Positions 17,882-27,364 of a stretch of 64,000 nt of DNA are shown here, in pieces. Below the pieces are notes generated by a model that ran no database searches, was not told the DNA's origin, and saw only the letters and a list, made by a program, of their open reading frames with translations. The DNA lies in assembly GCA_964035575.1 (NCBI GenBank), contig OZ037842.1, positions 186,001-250,000 on the forward strand, written 5' to 3'. The stretch comes from Rhynchopus sp. YZ270_cl-10. Lineage: Eukaryota > Euglenozoa > Diplonemea > Diplonemida > Diplonemidae. The stretch's first letter is position 1; every line of letters starts with the position of its first letter. The position numbers and the translations under genes are program-made.

Positions 17882-20236
17882 TCAACTGAATTGGTCGTCC
17901 ACTGCGTTGTCGTCTGTTTTCTTTGTGAGGCGGCTTTTCTTCTTGCCTACTCCGCCTATCATTTTGTAGACAACATCGATGGCTCCGTAGCGCCCACCGA
18001 GGTGGTTGACCATATCGGCGAGGTAGTTCCAGTCGACCACGCTCGTGTAGATCTGGCAGGAGCATCGGATGCAAAGGGTGGGCGTACCGTTGAATGTGGC
18101 GAGGAGGAGGAACGCTGTGATCGGCACGTCGCATTTGCTGAGGTACGCCATCACCTTTGGTGCGTCCAGGGAGGATGCGTTCTCGCCGTTCGGCAGCGGC
18201 AGAATCGGCATGTTTCCGTAGTATTCCTGCGTCTGCTGCACAGGGTCGGTGCCCCACTTCTGCTTCATGATCGCTACGCAGTCCTTTGCCTGTGTCCTGC
18301 AATACCCACGCACCGCACCCCACCCACCACACACCTTATCCACAAACTCAAACGCAGTCCCCACAGACAGCCACGTCGAAAAGTCCAAAGCATAGTGGTA
18401 CGACTCATAGAAGTCCTTCTTATACCCGCACAGCCGGAAGTCGTACACATCGAGTGGGTATGTGATTGCAAACTTTGCGGATTGTGTGCACAAAAATGCG
18501 ACGCCTTGGCAGGAGTACATCCATTTGTGGACAGTCCCGAGGTACCACTCTGCGCCAATGTCTTTGATGTTGATGTCCAAATGCCCTGCCGCCTGCGCAC
18601 CGTCAATGATAACCGGAACACCATAGGAATGGAACACCGCCGTCAGCTCCTTTGCAGGGAATATCCACGCAGTTTTGGACGTCACGTGGCAGAAGTTTGC
18701 AAGCTTGGGGAGGCCTCCGTCTGCCTTCATTTCCGCCAACTTTTTGCGAACAGAGCTGACAATCTCTGCGTGGGTCAGCGGCAGCTGGATGTCATGCTCC
18801 ACAATTTCCACTCCATGAACCTTCTTTAGAAACCCGCAGGCCAGCTTCGTTGCATCATAGTCGACAGAAAGAATGAAGAACCGATCGCCCACCACCCAGG
18901 GCACGCCCTTAAGGATGATGGACGTCGCTTGGTTTGCATTCGTGAGGAGCACCGTTTCCTCTGGGTCTGAGTTGAGGAAGGTGGACAGCTTGTCGACAAC
19001 CTCGTCGAGGCGGCGCTGCAGGCTGTGTGTGTAGAAGGCTGCTGGGTTGCGTTGTATGTATGAGTCCCATTCATCCTTGCCCTCACGCACCACCTTGGGC
19101 ACAGCACCGTACGAGGCAGCGTTGAGAAAATGTGGACACAGTTCAAAATGTGTTAGCCGCATCTTCTCCCCAAAGAACGACGCATGGACCGGCATCGCAT
19201 GTTCATACTGCGACCACTTGATGACAGGGTCGAACCCGTCCCCATGCAGTGTGCGTGTATAAGGCTGCCATTTAGCGTCCACAACAACAGGATTCGTCCC
19301 ATTTAACGCACTCCGAAGCCTGCGGAAGTGGTTCTGTTTGAGGGTAAGCATCTTTGTTTTGTGGACAGTGACCTCTGCTTGGCGTGCCTTCCCTTGGGGG
19401 AGGACGTGAATGTTAACCGATTTGAGCATCTCAAACAGAAGCAGCACAAGAAGCACGCAGACAATCACGAAGTACGCGATGTTCAGATTGTCTGTCAGCT
19501 TGTCGCAGCGGCTTTTCTCGCCTTCTTGAAGGTCGTCCTCCTGCTGGCACGTCGTCTCCGCCAGCAGGAAGACAAGCAGCACGGCAGCACACAAATACAT
19601 CAACATCCGCACCACCTTTTCTGCTCTGTGCATCAAAGGCGGCTCTGGCACCTCGTTCAACGGCATCTTCTCTGCAAGGCCTTCGTTGTCTGGTGGCGGG
19701 ACACCAAGGAGCGGGTCTGTTAGTGGGTTTGGCACATCCCTTTTCCTTTCACTGCGGTCACCTCCCGCACCCCCTCCGGGCTCAACAAACTGAGGCGTGA
19801 ACCCCAACCTCTGATGCTGCGGGCGAAACGACTGCGGGGAGGCAACCACCGGGGCTGGCGGGGGCGGGGCTAGTGTGTGTGCCTCACCACCACCACCACC
19901 ACCACCACCACCACCACCGCCACCTCCTCCTCCTCCCCCCCCTGCCCCCGCTCCTCTCCCTGCAGGTGGCGGTGGCCTCTCTTGGCTGTATTGATGCGCC
20001 GCGCCAGGATGCGACGGTGTCATGAGTCGTCCTCTCGGGACCACAGCAGGGAGGGAGGGTTCCTGCGTGCGGAGAAGCTGGTTGCCGAGCTGTGCGTCAG
20101 GGGTGTGTGCGGGAATGCCTTGACGGAAGTGCATATATTTAGGCGACTGTGACGGAGAGGTCATCCCCACAGGTGAGTACACGACAGCAGCTCCTGGGGG
20201 GCTGCCGTTCGCGGTGTGGTAGCTGGGGGTCATCAT
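17882..20236 (-). CDS. membrane-anchored class V (PLP) aminotransferase-fold protein
   Basis: A 784-residue protein in three parts. The N-terminal ~200 residues are Pro/Gly-rich and disordered, with a run of more than 20 Gly encoded by GGT/GGC repeats (about 19888-19945). Two membrane segments follow at ~206-225 and ~249-272, with a short CQQ-containing loop between. Residues ~330-720 are a fold-type I, class V aminotransferase domain: VIIDGAQAAGHLD with D545 (pairs with the PLP ring N) and GTVHKWM with K571 (Schiff-base lysine). The best resemblance is to isopenicillin-N-epimerase-like or cysteine-desulfurase-like proteins; the substrate is unknown. Membrane anchoring by a double span ahead of the enzyme is unusual for this fold. 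Candidate acceptor AG at 20258-20259. Confidence 0.8.
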   Translation of the reverse strand: MMTPSYHTANGSPPGAAVVYSPVGMTSPSQSPKYMHFRQGIPAHTPDAQLGNQLLRTQEPSLPAVVPRGRLMTPSHPGAAHQYSQERPPPPAGRGAGAGGGGGGGGGGGGGGGGGGGEAHTLAPPPPAPVVASPQSFRPQHQRLGFTPQFVEPGGGAGGDRSERKRDVPNPLTDPLLGVPPPDNEGLAEKMPLNEVPEPPLMHRAEKVVRMLMYLCAAVLLVFLLAETTCQQEDDLQEGEKSRCDKLTDNLNIAYFVIVCVLLVLLLFEMLKSVNIHVLPQGKARQAEVTVHKTKMLTLKQNHFRRLRSALNGTNPVVVDAKWQPYTRTLHGDGFDPVIKWSQYEHAMPVHASFFGEKMRLTHFELCPHFLNAASYGAVPKVVREGKDEWDSYIQRNPAAFYTHSLQRRLDEVVDKLSTFLNSDPEETVLLTNANQATSIILKGVPWVVGDRFFILSVDYDATKLACGFLKKVHGVEIVEHDIQLPLTHAEIVSSVRKKLAEMKADGGLPKLANFCHVTSKTAWIFPAKELTAVFHSYGVPVIIDGAQAAGHLDINIKDIGAEWYLGTVHKWMYSCQGVAFLCTQSAKFAITYPLDVYDFRLCGYKKDFYESYHYALDFSTWLSVGTAFEFVDKVCGGWGAVRGYCRTQAKDCVAIMKQKWGTDPVQQTQEYYGNMPILPLPNGENASSLDAPKVMAYLSKCDVPITAFLLLATFNGTPTLCIRCSCQIYTSVVDWNYLADMVNHLGGRYGAIDVVYKMIGGVGKKKSRLTKKTDDNAVDDQFS

Positions 20237-20273
20237 CTTCGTTGTCGTCTTTTTTTGCTTGTGGGTGTGTGGG

Positions 20274-20562
20274 TTGCTTCGTTTCCCTTCTTTATGGCTC
20301 GCTTTTTGCCAGCATCGGTCTTTTTGTGTGCTGTGCTTGCCTGGGGTGTGGGGATGTGGTGGTCCGTGTTATAAAAGAAGCAAATAGCGGGTGGGTACTG
20401 TTTTTTTTTTTTGTGTTGTCATCGGTAACCCGATCGAGCGGCACGTTCACATGTTGTGAATGCAATTTCTGCACTCAAACAAAACACAGTCAAAAAAAAC
20501 GTGTGGTAATGTGGCGGGGCACACACCCTGATGGTATTTTCTGAAAGGAACGTCAAATGTTT
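20274..20562. repeat. S segment, original copy (5' flank of aminotransferase gene)
   Basis: About 290 bp upstream of the aminotransferase-fold gene, including TTGCTTCGTTTCCC, CAGCATC and a T-run. Near-identical copies lie at 27077-27364 and 32759-33046, upstream of oxidase genes A1 and A2. It is the left end of the tandem unit. Confidence 0.8.
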
Positions 20563-21028
20563 AAGATAATATTTTCAATCGAAAGATGGAGTTGACCACC
20601 AGCGTCGTCTCCTCTTTTTTTTGAAAAAGAAATATTTTGTTTTTTGCTAATAAAAAGTAGGGTACAGCCAGTACACCTTTCCCTAATTGTGTAGGATAGA
20701 CCTCGCTGCAGTAGCGGGCAATGGGCTGACTGAAAGTATTTCAACATAATATGATGCAATCAATAAATTGATAGCATAGGTATAGGGATCAACAAACATG
20801 TTCTCAACTTTCTTCTTATTTTGGTATGTTTTGCAAAATGTCAAAGAGAAAAGTAACATGTTTCGTGGATTAGTTTCTGACAATAACCCTGTTTCAGTCC
20901 AGAATCATACAGTTGGGTGGACATCTTCAGTGATTTCCCTTTAGGTGGGTGAATGTCGTGAAACCAAAAAGAGTGTAAAAGTACAAGTGTAAAAAAGTGT
21001 AAAAGTATTTCATATACTTTCTTTTCTA

Positions 21029-21546
21029 CTGGGGGGGGGGCTAATAAAGTATACGGGGGTAATAAAGTATACGGTGCGGAAACCCATTTTGAGCGTGTAA
21101 ATCTGTGAAATAAAGTATACGGTTTTTGTGTACATTTTTCTTACTACAAAAATTTTTCAGCAAGTTTTGCACAAAAAATCGAAATTTTTTTTTTTTGATT
21201 TCGGTGGTCCGGATTCTGTGCGTGCTGTGATGGGGTCACTTTGCGCTGAGAAACGAGTATTTTTGACCTAAAACGCGTGTATCAGTTTTTACACGATTGG
21301 TGCTGATGGGGTTCAGATTTGTGAAAATTTAAGTCACCAAAAAATTGTTCATTTTTCCACATTGACCCCACCACTGGCTGGGATTGGCCCAAAAATGCCA
21401 ATGGTGGTGTTTTCGCGAGGTTTCGGCCACTAGAAACCCCAAAATAACAGTGATTTTTTTTTTTTTTCCCTTTTTCGTTTTTTGGCCATTTAAGCAGTAA
21501 TTCCCGCCGAATAAAGTATACGTATACTTTAATAGCTCCCCCCCAG
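21029..21546. mobile_element. 518-bp TA-inserting non-autonomous DNA transposon
   Basis: Ends are CTGGGGGGG... and ...CCCCCCAG, followed inward by inverted (C)TAATAAAGTATACG-like sequence. It is flanked by TA at 21027-21028 and 21547-21548. The same R-repeat position at ~22716 and ~23288 shows a single TA and no insert, so the target duplication is read directly. TA duplication with short inverted ends is typical of Tc1/mariner-like elements. No transposase is encoded. The motif AATAAAGTATACG repeats inside. Confidence 0.85.
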
Positions 21547-21597
21547 TAAACGAAAAGAAGGGAAAGAGGGTGCGAAAAATGTACCCTTGCTCATATG

Positions 21598-22198
21598 GGT
21601 CGATTTCAAAACCCCCCCCCCCCCCAAAAGTTCTTTTTTGTCTTTTTCATGATATAGGCAGTTTTTTTGCAGTCTGAGGTCCGGAACCGCCCCAAAAACG
21701 ATTTTCTGGGAGGTTTTGGGAGGTTTTGGGGCGAAATGGACCTTTTTTGACCATTTTTATGGTATTTTTAGGCTGTTTTTGGCCCTTCTTCTTACACAGC
21801 CTATTGGGGGTCAAAATAGCTATTTTTGACCAAAAAACATCAAATAAGCACCAAGAAAAGTGCCAAATGTGCCCAAAACAGGTCGGATTGGGCTCACAGC
21901 CCATTTTTGGGATATATTTGGGCCAACGGAGGCCTCCTGGCGTCAAATAAATTGTGTTTTTTGGTCAAAAATAGCTATTTTGACCCCCAATAGGCTGTGT
22001 AAGAAGAAGGGCCAAAAACAGCCTAAAAATACCATAAAAATGGTCAAAAAAGGTCCATTTCGCCCCAAAACCTCCCAAAACCTCCCAGAAAATCGTTTTT
22101 GGGGCGGTTCCGGACCTCAGACTGCAAAAAAACTGCCTATATCATGAAAAAGACAAAAAAGAACTTTTGGGGGGGGGGGGGGGGTTTTGAAATCGACC
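21598..22198. mobile_element. 601-bp foldback-type transposon with ~240-bp inverted arms
   Basis: Termini GGTCGATTTC / GAAATCGACC. Arms of about 240 bp (21598-21839 and 21957-22198) are near-perfect inverted copies around a ~117-bp centre, each arm with a long C or G run near the end. It is flanked by CATATG at 21592-21597 and 22199-22204; the empty R repeats carry one CATATG at the equivalent place (~23333). No transposase. The apparent protein reading frames on both strands are mirror images from the arms. Confidence 0.9.
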
Positions 22199-22251
22199 CA
22201 TATGTAAAAAAAAGTGTAAAAGTAAAAGTAAAAGTAGTTTCGAGCTGCCTT

Positions 22252-22811
22252 AGGATAATATTTTCCATCGAAAGATGGAGTTGTCCACCAGCGTCGTCTC
22301 CTCTTTTTTTGAAGAAGAAGAGATCTTTTGTTTTTTGCTAATAAAAAGTAAGGTACAGCCAGTACACCTTTCCCTAATTGTGTAGGATAGACCTCGCTGC
22401 AGTAGCGGGCAATGGGCTGACTAAAAGTATTTCAACATACGCAATCAATAAATTGATAGCATAGGTATAGGGATCAACAAAAATGTTCTCAACTTTCTTC
22501 TTATTTTGGTATGTTTTGCAAAATATCAAAGAGAAAAGTAACATGTTTCGTGGATTAGTTTCTGACAACAACCCTGTTTCAGTCCAGAATCATACAGTTG
22601 GGTGGACATCTTCAGTGATTTCCCTTTAGATGGTGGGTGAATGTCGTGAAACCAAAAAAAAGTGTAAAAGTACAAGTGTAAAAAAGTGTAAAAGTATTTC
22701 ATGTACTTTCTTTTCTAAACGAAAAGAAGGGAAAGAGGGTGCGAAAAATGTACCCTTGCTCATATGGAAAAAAGTGTAAAAGTAAAAGTAAAAGTAGTTT
22801 CGAGCATCCTT
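22252..22811. repeat. R repeat 2 of unit 1
   Basis: About 560 bp, intact and without insertions. It serves as an empty site for both transposons. Slightly diverged from the matching repeat of unit 2 (for example GAAGAAGAAGAGATC versus GAATAAGAGATC after the T-run). Confidence 0.75.
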
Positions 22812-23380
22812 AAGATAATATTTTCCATCGAAAGATGGAGTTGACCACCAGCGTCGTCTCCTCTTTTTTTGAATGAGAAATCTTTTGTTCTTTGCTAATA
22901 AAAAGTAGGGTACAGCCAGTACACCTTTCCCTAATTGTGTAGGATAGACCTCGCTGCAGTAGCGGGCAATGGGCTGACTGAAAGTATTTCAACATAATAT
23001 GATGCAATCAATAAATTGATAGCATAGGTATAGGGATCAACAAACATGTTCTCAACTTTCTTCTTATTTTGGTATGTTTTGCAAAATGTCAAAGAGAAAA
23101 GTAACAAAGTAACATGTTTCGTGGATTAGTTTCTGACAATAACCCTGTTTCAGTCCAGAATCATACAGTTGGGTGGACATCTTCAGTGATTTCCCTTTAG
23201 ATGGTGGGTGAATGTCGTGAAACCAAAAAGAGTGTAAAAGTACAAGTGTAAAAAAGTGTAAAAGTATTTCATATACTTTCTTTTCTAAACGAAAAGAAGG
23301 GAAAGAGGGTGCGAAAAATGTACCCTTGCTCATATGTAAAAAAAGTGTAAAAGTAAAAGTAAAAGTAGTTTCGAGCTGCC
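22812..23380. repeat. R repeat 3 of unit 1
   Basis: About 570 bp, matching 28494-29062 and 34176-34744 in all parts compared. Includes a small AACAAAGTAACA duplication that marks all third repeats. Confidence 0.75.
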
Positions 23381-23461
23381 TGCTTCTATACTACCTTCTC
23401 GGCAGCATCTGGAGCAGGGTTCCTCTCCGAAAGTGGAAAGCAAAGAAAACTGTAGTTGTTG

Positions 23462-23503
23462 ATGCAGGCACTTCCGACTGACCCACGTACGATGCCAGCC
23501 ATC
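23462..23503 (-). repeat. short dispersed repeat with A-box-like motif
   Basis: Minus strand GGCTGGCATCGTACG then TGGGTCAGTCGGAAG then TGCCTGCAT. TGGGTCAGTCGG resembles a tRNA A-box. Further copies lie at 24263-24296 and 24648-24692 in the same spacer, and all three recur in units 2 and 3 (+5,682, +11,364). A tRNA-derived short element is possible; no B-box was found at the usual distance. Confidence 0.45.
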
Positions 23504-24796
23504 AGGATGAAAGCACAAGTACCCTGCGGCCTACAACAGTAGATGTGGGGAGTCACAACATCTCTCTCTTGGCGTCCCATGTCTGTACTGACAGTTAGGC
23601 CGAAGTCCTGGCCTGACCGTTTGTCGCTGACTAATGCTCCGGGTGCGAGCACCCGTCATCGCATGGGGAAGACACGCCCAGCATTTATACCCTGCCAGGG
23701 TGTAACTTTGCATAGGAAAGGGGCAGGGGCGTTCACCCTGAGGACAAAGGGGAGAGTCCCGCATACCCAAGAAAAGAAATGAAAAGTTTGTAAGATGACC
23801 CTAAGCCTCTCGTGCTTAGTCACCTCATCATATTCGTTATCGCGGAGCAACATTTGCGCAGGCTTCCACAATAAAAGAAGAGGAAAGTAAAGAAAAACAG
23901 GGCCTTCAACCATCGACAAAGTCTGTCCACAGTTCTGTCGAAGTAAAAATGATTACGATTTTCTTTTCAATCGAAAGATGAAGTTTTGTCAACCGGAGTA
24001 AAAAAAAAGGTAAAAAACGTAAAAAAAAAACAAAAATATGCGAGATTCGTATTTCTAAGAATCTTATATTATTCATGTTTTTAGATGCTGATTGTTGAAG
24101 GGGAACGAAGGGTTGATGCAAAAAAAACGCACAATGACACACGCCTCAATAAAAGATTGAGAACTTCGCCCCCCGAGCGATTAATAGTCACTCCAGGAAG
24201 CGAAGAGTGCGGGAAAAAGGAACAAAAGCATCAGCGTTACTAGTGGAAAGGGAATAGCTGTTGATCCGACTGACCCACGTACGACGCCAGCCATCCCTGT
24301 GTGGACTAGTTAACCCGAAACAAAATAGAAACTAACTTCAGGAATAAAACGAAAATAATGAAAAACAGCTTTTCGTTTATCGCTCCGCAAGCTTGTGTTG
24401 TGTGTGATGAAAGCAGTGAGAAAACACAAGCTGGCAGAACGCACCTTCCGTCGTTTCTATTTCCTTTTGTCAAGTACCTTGATATACAGAAAAATACAGA
24501 ACATGGACGCAGCAGAGCTGCGATCCTTGAAGCGATGTGTCGTGCATCTCCTGCAAAGGGAGCGGGGAGTAGGAAAGGGGAGAGGGAAAGGGAGAGGGAG
24601 AGGGAACTACTGAAAGAGCCTCGAGGGAAATGCAGGTGAAGTGATTAATGCAGGCACCTCCGACTGACCCACCTACGCTGCCAGCCAGCCGGAATGAAAA
24701 GGGGTTCGATAACAGACATAAACTGCGCAACCCTTCTAATACAAGATGTGTATTGTGCACGTACGCATTCACTGTATGAGTAAGGGAATAGTGATA

Positions 24797-26857
24797 TCAA
24801 TTATCGTGGCTGTCGCTCTGGCTGTCGCTCTGGCTGTCGCTCTGGCTGTCGCTCTGGCTGTCGCTCTGGCTGTCGCTCTGGCTGTCGCTCTGGCTGTCGC
24901 TCTGGCTGTCGCTCTGGCTGTCGCTCTGGCTGTCGCTCTGGCTGTCGCTCTGGCTGTTGCTCTGGCTGTTGCTGTCCGAGTCACCGTTGCAGGGGGTCTC
25001 CTTCGTGGTTCTCACACCCTCAGACCCCACACAGTGACGGCACCAAAAGAAGTTCTTCGGGTCGTACTCCTGCTTCACCTCAAGCAGCCTTGCGTAGTTA
25101 TCACCCCAGTAGCGTTCCTGCCAGTTCTCCATTGTGTACGCCGACTCCGAGAAGTAGGAGTTGGCACCCAGAGAGTACCACGCATCAGTGTCGCCGTTGT
25201 CATCACCAAAGGTGGACATGTGCACTGCTGTGCGCATGCCTTCCGACATTGCTGTGCCGGCAAGCGCCTCTGGGGATCCGATCAGCCTGAAGGCCAGGAC
25301 AATGTACAGACCGCACCCGACACCGTCACGGCAGCGCTGCAACATGTTGTCGAGGCGTGCGTGCATGTTGCCGTTGGCGTAGTTTTCTCTCCCCACCAGG
25401 ACAGACGCGATGCCCAGCTGCCCAGGTTGGGGTGTCGCGCGAGTGGGGTCAATCGTGAACAGAGGGTTCGAGGGGAACAGGCTGAACTGGTCCGAAGACG
25501 TTTTCGGCGTGGATACCAAAAGCACGTCAGCAGCAGCTTGCAGCATGACGTCCCACGTCGTGATGTACTCCTGCTCCGTCTGCGCGCCCTGGTACGTAGT
25601 CTGCAGGAACACAGTCCAGCTCAAGCCACAGGACTCCGTCTGTGCACCAGGGAAGAAGACGAAGTCAACGGACCACTTCGCATTGGAAGCTGCAACCCAG
25701 TTGTGGAACGTAGTGAAGAGGTTGTGCAGGGAGTCGTACGAGCACATGTCTCCCATCCAGTACGTCTCAACAAACGTAATTCCCGTCGCAGGCACGTCGT
25801 ACAGCTTCGTGTACAGTGCAGTGACAACACCCCATGTGGACCCACCACCACCTCTCAGTGCAAAGAACAAGTCGGGGTGGTTCTCCTCGTCCACGTAGAC
25901 AAGTTCGCCGTTCGCAAGCACCATCTCCACTGCCAGGATCTGGTCAGCACCCAGTCCCTTGCTTGGTGCGAGAGGACCGTGTCCACCACCAAGGTGCCAG
26001 CCAACAACACCCACAGTGGTGCACCAGCCAGAGGGCATCATCTTGTTGTGGTCCTTCAGTGCGAAGAAGGCTTCTTCGAAGATGAGCCCTGCGCCAAGCC
26101 TGATGTTCCCCTCCGCGTGGCCAAGCCCACGAGAGTCGTCCACGTCCACGTCGACCTCCTTCAGGAAGGAGGTTCTGATCCAGAGCCCTGTATGTTGTGT
26201 TGTCAAGGATGACTGGCTAGGTGTGCATACCATTGTTGATGCTGTGTCGGTTGAGGTAGTCGTGTCCCGTACCTGCAACAGCAACACACAGGTTGTGCTT
26301 GCGTGCGAAGCGCACAGCAATCTGCACCTGCCTTGATGTGGTCGGCCACACAACAATCTTCGGGTTCCAGTCGTTGTACGGTTTGTTCTTGAGCGTGATC
26401 TTGCAGAACTGCGAGAAGTTGTCGACCAGGCACACCCCTTGTCTGTCCTCCTCAGCCTCCACGTACACGCCCTGCATATTCGGACCCTCTCCGTACAGGG
26501 GCTGGTTGGCAAACTCGCCCACAGCAAAGGGTGCCATACGAGGATGGCCGTCACCTCCCCACACAAGTTGTCTGTCGGAGTTGGTGCCTGTGCAAAGTGT
26601 TTGGTTGGAACAGTCAAAAGAGAACTTCAACAAAAAGCAGTGCAAAAGAAGTGTGCAGTGCAGTGTAGTGTAGTGTATGGGAATGGAAAGAAGAGCAGGT
26701 GGGAGAAGGACATACGTGCAAACTTCCGCGACAGCTTCGCCAGGTCGTGTGCATCTGGCCAGCAGGACTCACCCATGGTACAGCACCCATCCAGCTGCTC
26801 ACCAACCTGACCTGCAACCAGCTGCGACAGCGACAGCAGTGCTACTGTGCGCATCAT
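24797..26857 (-). CDS. BBE-like secreted FAD oxidase, type A copy 1 (A1)
   Basis: Three exons: 26857..26716, 26587..26231, 26187..24797 (629 residues). Introns of 128 nt (26715..26588, GTATGT...CAG) and 43 nt (26230..26188, GTATGC...CAG) restore frame exactly. A signal peptide (MMRTVALLSLSQLVAG) is followed by the FAD-binding PCMH domain and the C-terminal BBE domain (YWGDNYARLLEVKQEYDPKN). H156 in AGTGHD and C222 in GWCTTVGVVGWHLGGGHG are the two predicted covalent FAD attachment sites, so flavin is probably bicovalent. Such enzymes oxidise sugars, alcohols or alkaloids with O2, making H2O2; the substrate is unknown. The tail has two SNSQ and ~12 SDSQ repeats. Acceptor AG at 26885-26886 upstream. 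Confidence 0.9.
24809..24973 (-). repeat. 12-bp minisatellite encoding the SDSQ tail (A1)
   Basis: About 12 units of CTGTCGCTCTGG (plus strand) and two CTGTTG variants, each coding Ser-Asp/Asn-Ser-Gln on the minus strand. The same count is seen in A2; A3 has four fewer. Confidence 0.85.
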
Positions 26858-26884
26858 TTTCGAATGTGTTATTAAAATGTGAAT

Positions 26885-26905
26885 CTGGTGAGGTGGTGTG
26901 TGCGA
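26885..26905 (-). promoter_or_regulatory. shared acceptor of the oxidase family (A1 shown)
   Basis: CACACACCACCTCACCAG lies 27 bases above the ATG. The same sequence stands above A2 and all six type B genes, but not above A3. Confidence 0.6.
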
Positions 26906-27364
26906 GGGTGTGAGGGGAGAAGGGAAGAAGGGTGCAGTACAAAAAAAACCATCCACAACAACAACTAGTCGCACGGTACTGAAGAAGTGTATCAAAGGAA
27001 AGGAGTAGTTTTCTCTGGGTGGAGTTATTAAAGAAAAAAAGAACACGTTTATCAGATGAGCTATCGCGGTGTGGGGTTGCTTCGTTTCCCTTCTTTATGG
27101 CTCGCTTTTTGCCAGCATCAGTCTTTTTGTGTGCTGTGTTTGCATGGGGTGTGGGGATGTGGTGGTCGGTGTTATAAAAGAAGCAAATAGCGGGTGGGTA
27201 CTGTTTTTTTTTTTGTGTTGTCATCGGTAACCCGATCGAGCGGCACGTTCACATGTTGTGAATGCAATTTCTGCACTCGAACAAAACACAGTCAAAAAAA
27301 ACGTGTGGTAATGTGGCGGGGCACACACCCTGATGGTATTTTCTGAAAGGAACGTCAAATGTTT

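Larger units (their letters stand above)
20563..22251. repeat. R repeat 1 of unit 1 (interrupted by two transposons)
   Basis: AT-rich repeat starting AAGATAATATTTTCAATCG and ending with GTAAAAG iterations and GTAGTTTCGAGC. Without its two insertions it is about 560 bp, like its neighbours. It contains CGCTGCAGTAGCG, the TATTTCAACAT motif and a CTTTTC/GAAAAG hairpin. Confidence 0.8.
20237..24796. other. tandem unit 1 spacer (S segment, three R repeats, A-spacer)
   Basis: No protein gene. Order on the plus strand: S segment 20274-20562, R repeat 1 with two transposon insertions (20563-22251), R repeat 2 (22252-22811), R repeat 3 (22812-23380), then a GC-richer spacer (23381-24796) identical in the next two units. 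From S start to the next S start is 6,803 bp. Subtracting the two insertions with their target duplications (520 and 607 bp) leaves 5,676 bp, close to the 5,682-bp unit of copies 2 and 3. Confidence 0.75.

Noticed and set aside
21647-22147. Pair of ~100-codon frames on opposite strands with the same protein sequence
   Set aside because: They arise from the mirror arms of the foldback transposon; the shared protein reflects DNA symmetry, not coding constraint.
23386-23919. Cluster of 60-88 codon frames in the A-spacer, repeated in three units
   Set aside because: Repetition only reflects the recent 5,682-bp duplication; frames on both strands overlap, none has a recognisable domain or acceptor signal.
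24743-24973. CRISPR-like regular short repeats
   Set aside because: Contiguous 12-bp minisatellite without unique spacers, in a protein-coding exon of a eukaryote.
24746-26212. Long plus-strand open frame of 488 codons opposite A1 (and its copies opposite A2, A3 and all type B genes)
   Set aside because: It is the antisense shadow of the oxidase genes: it starts in the SDSQ minisatellite (read as Ala-Val repeats) and shows no domain, while the minus strand carries signal peptide, FAD motifs and spliceable introns.
26188-26617. Continuous minus-strand frame extending A1 exon 3 upstream (Thr/Arg/Ser-rich start)
   Set aside because: The extra N-terminus is the out-of-frame shadow of exon 2; the correct frame is reached through the 43-nt intron and matches the type B proteins.
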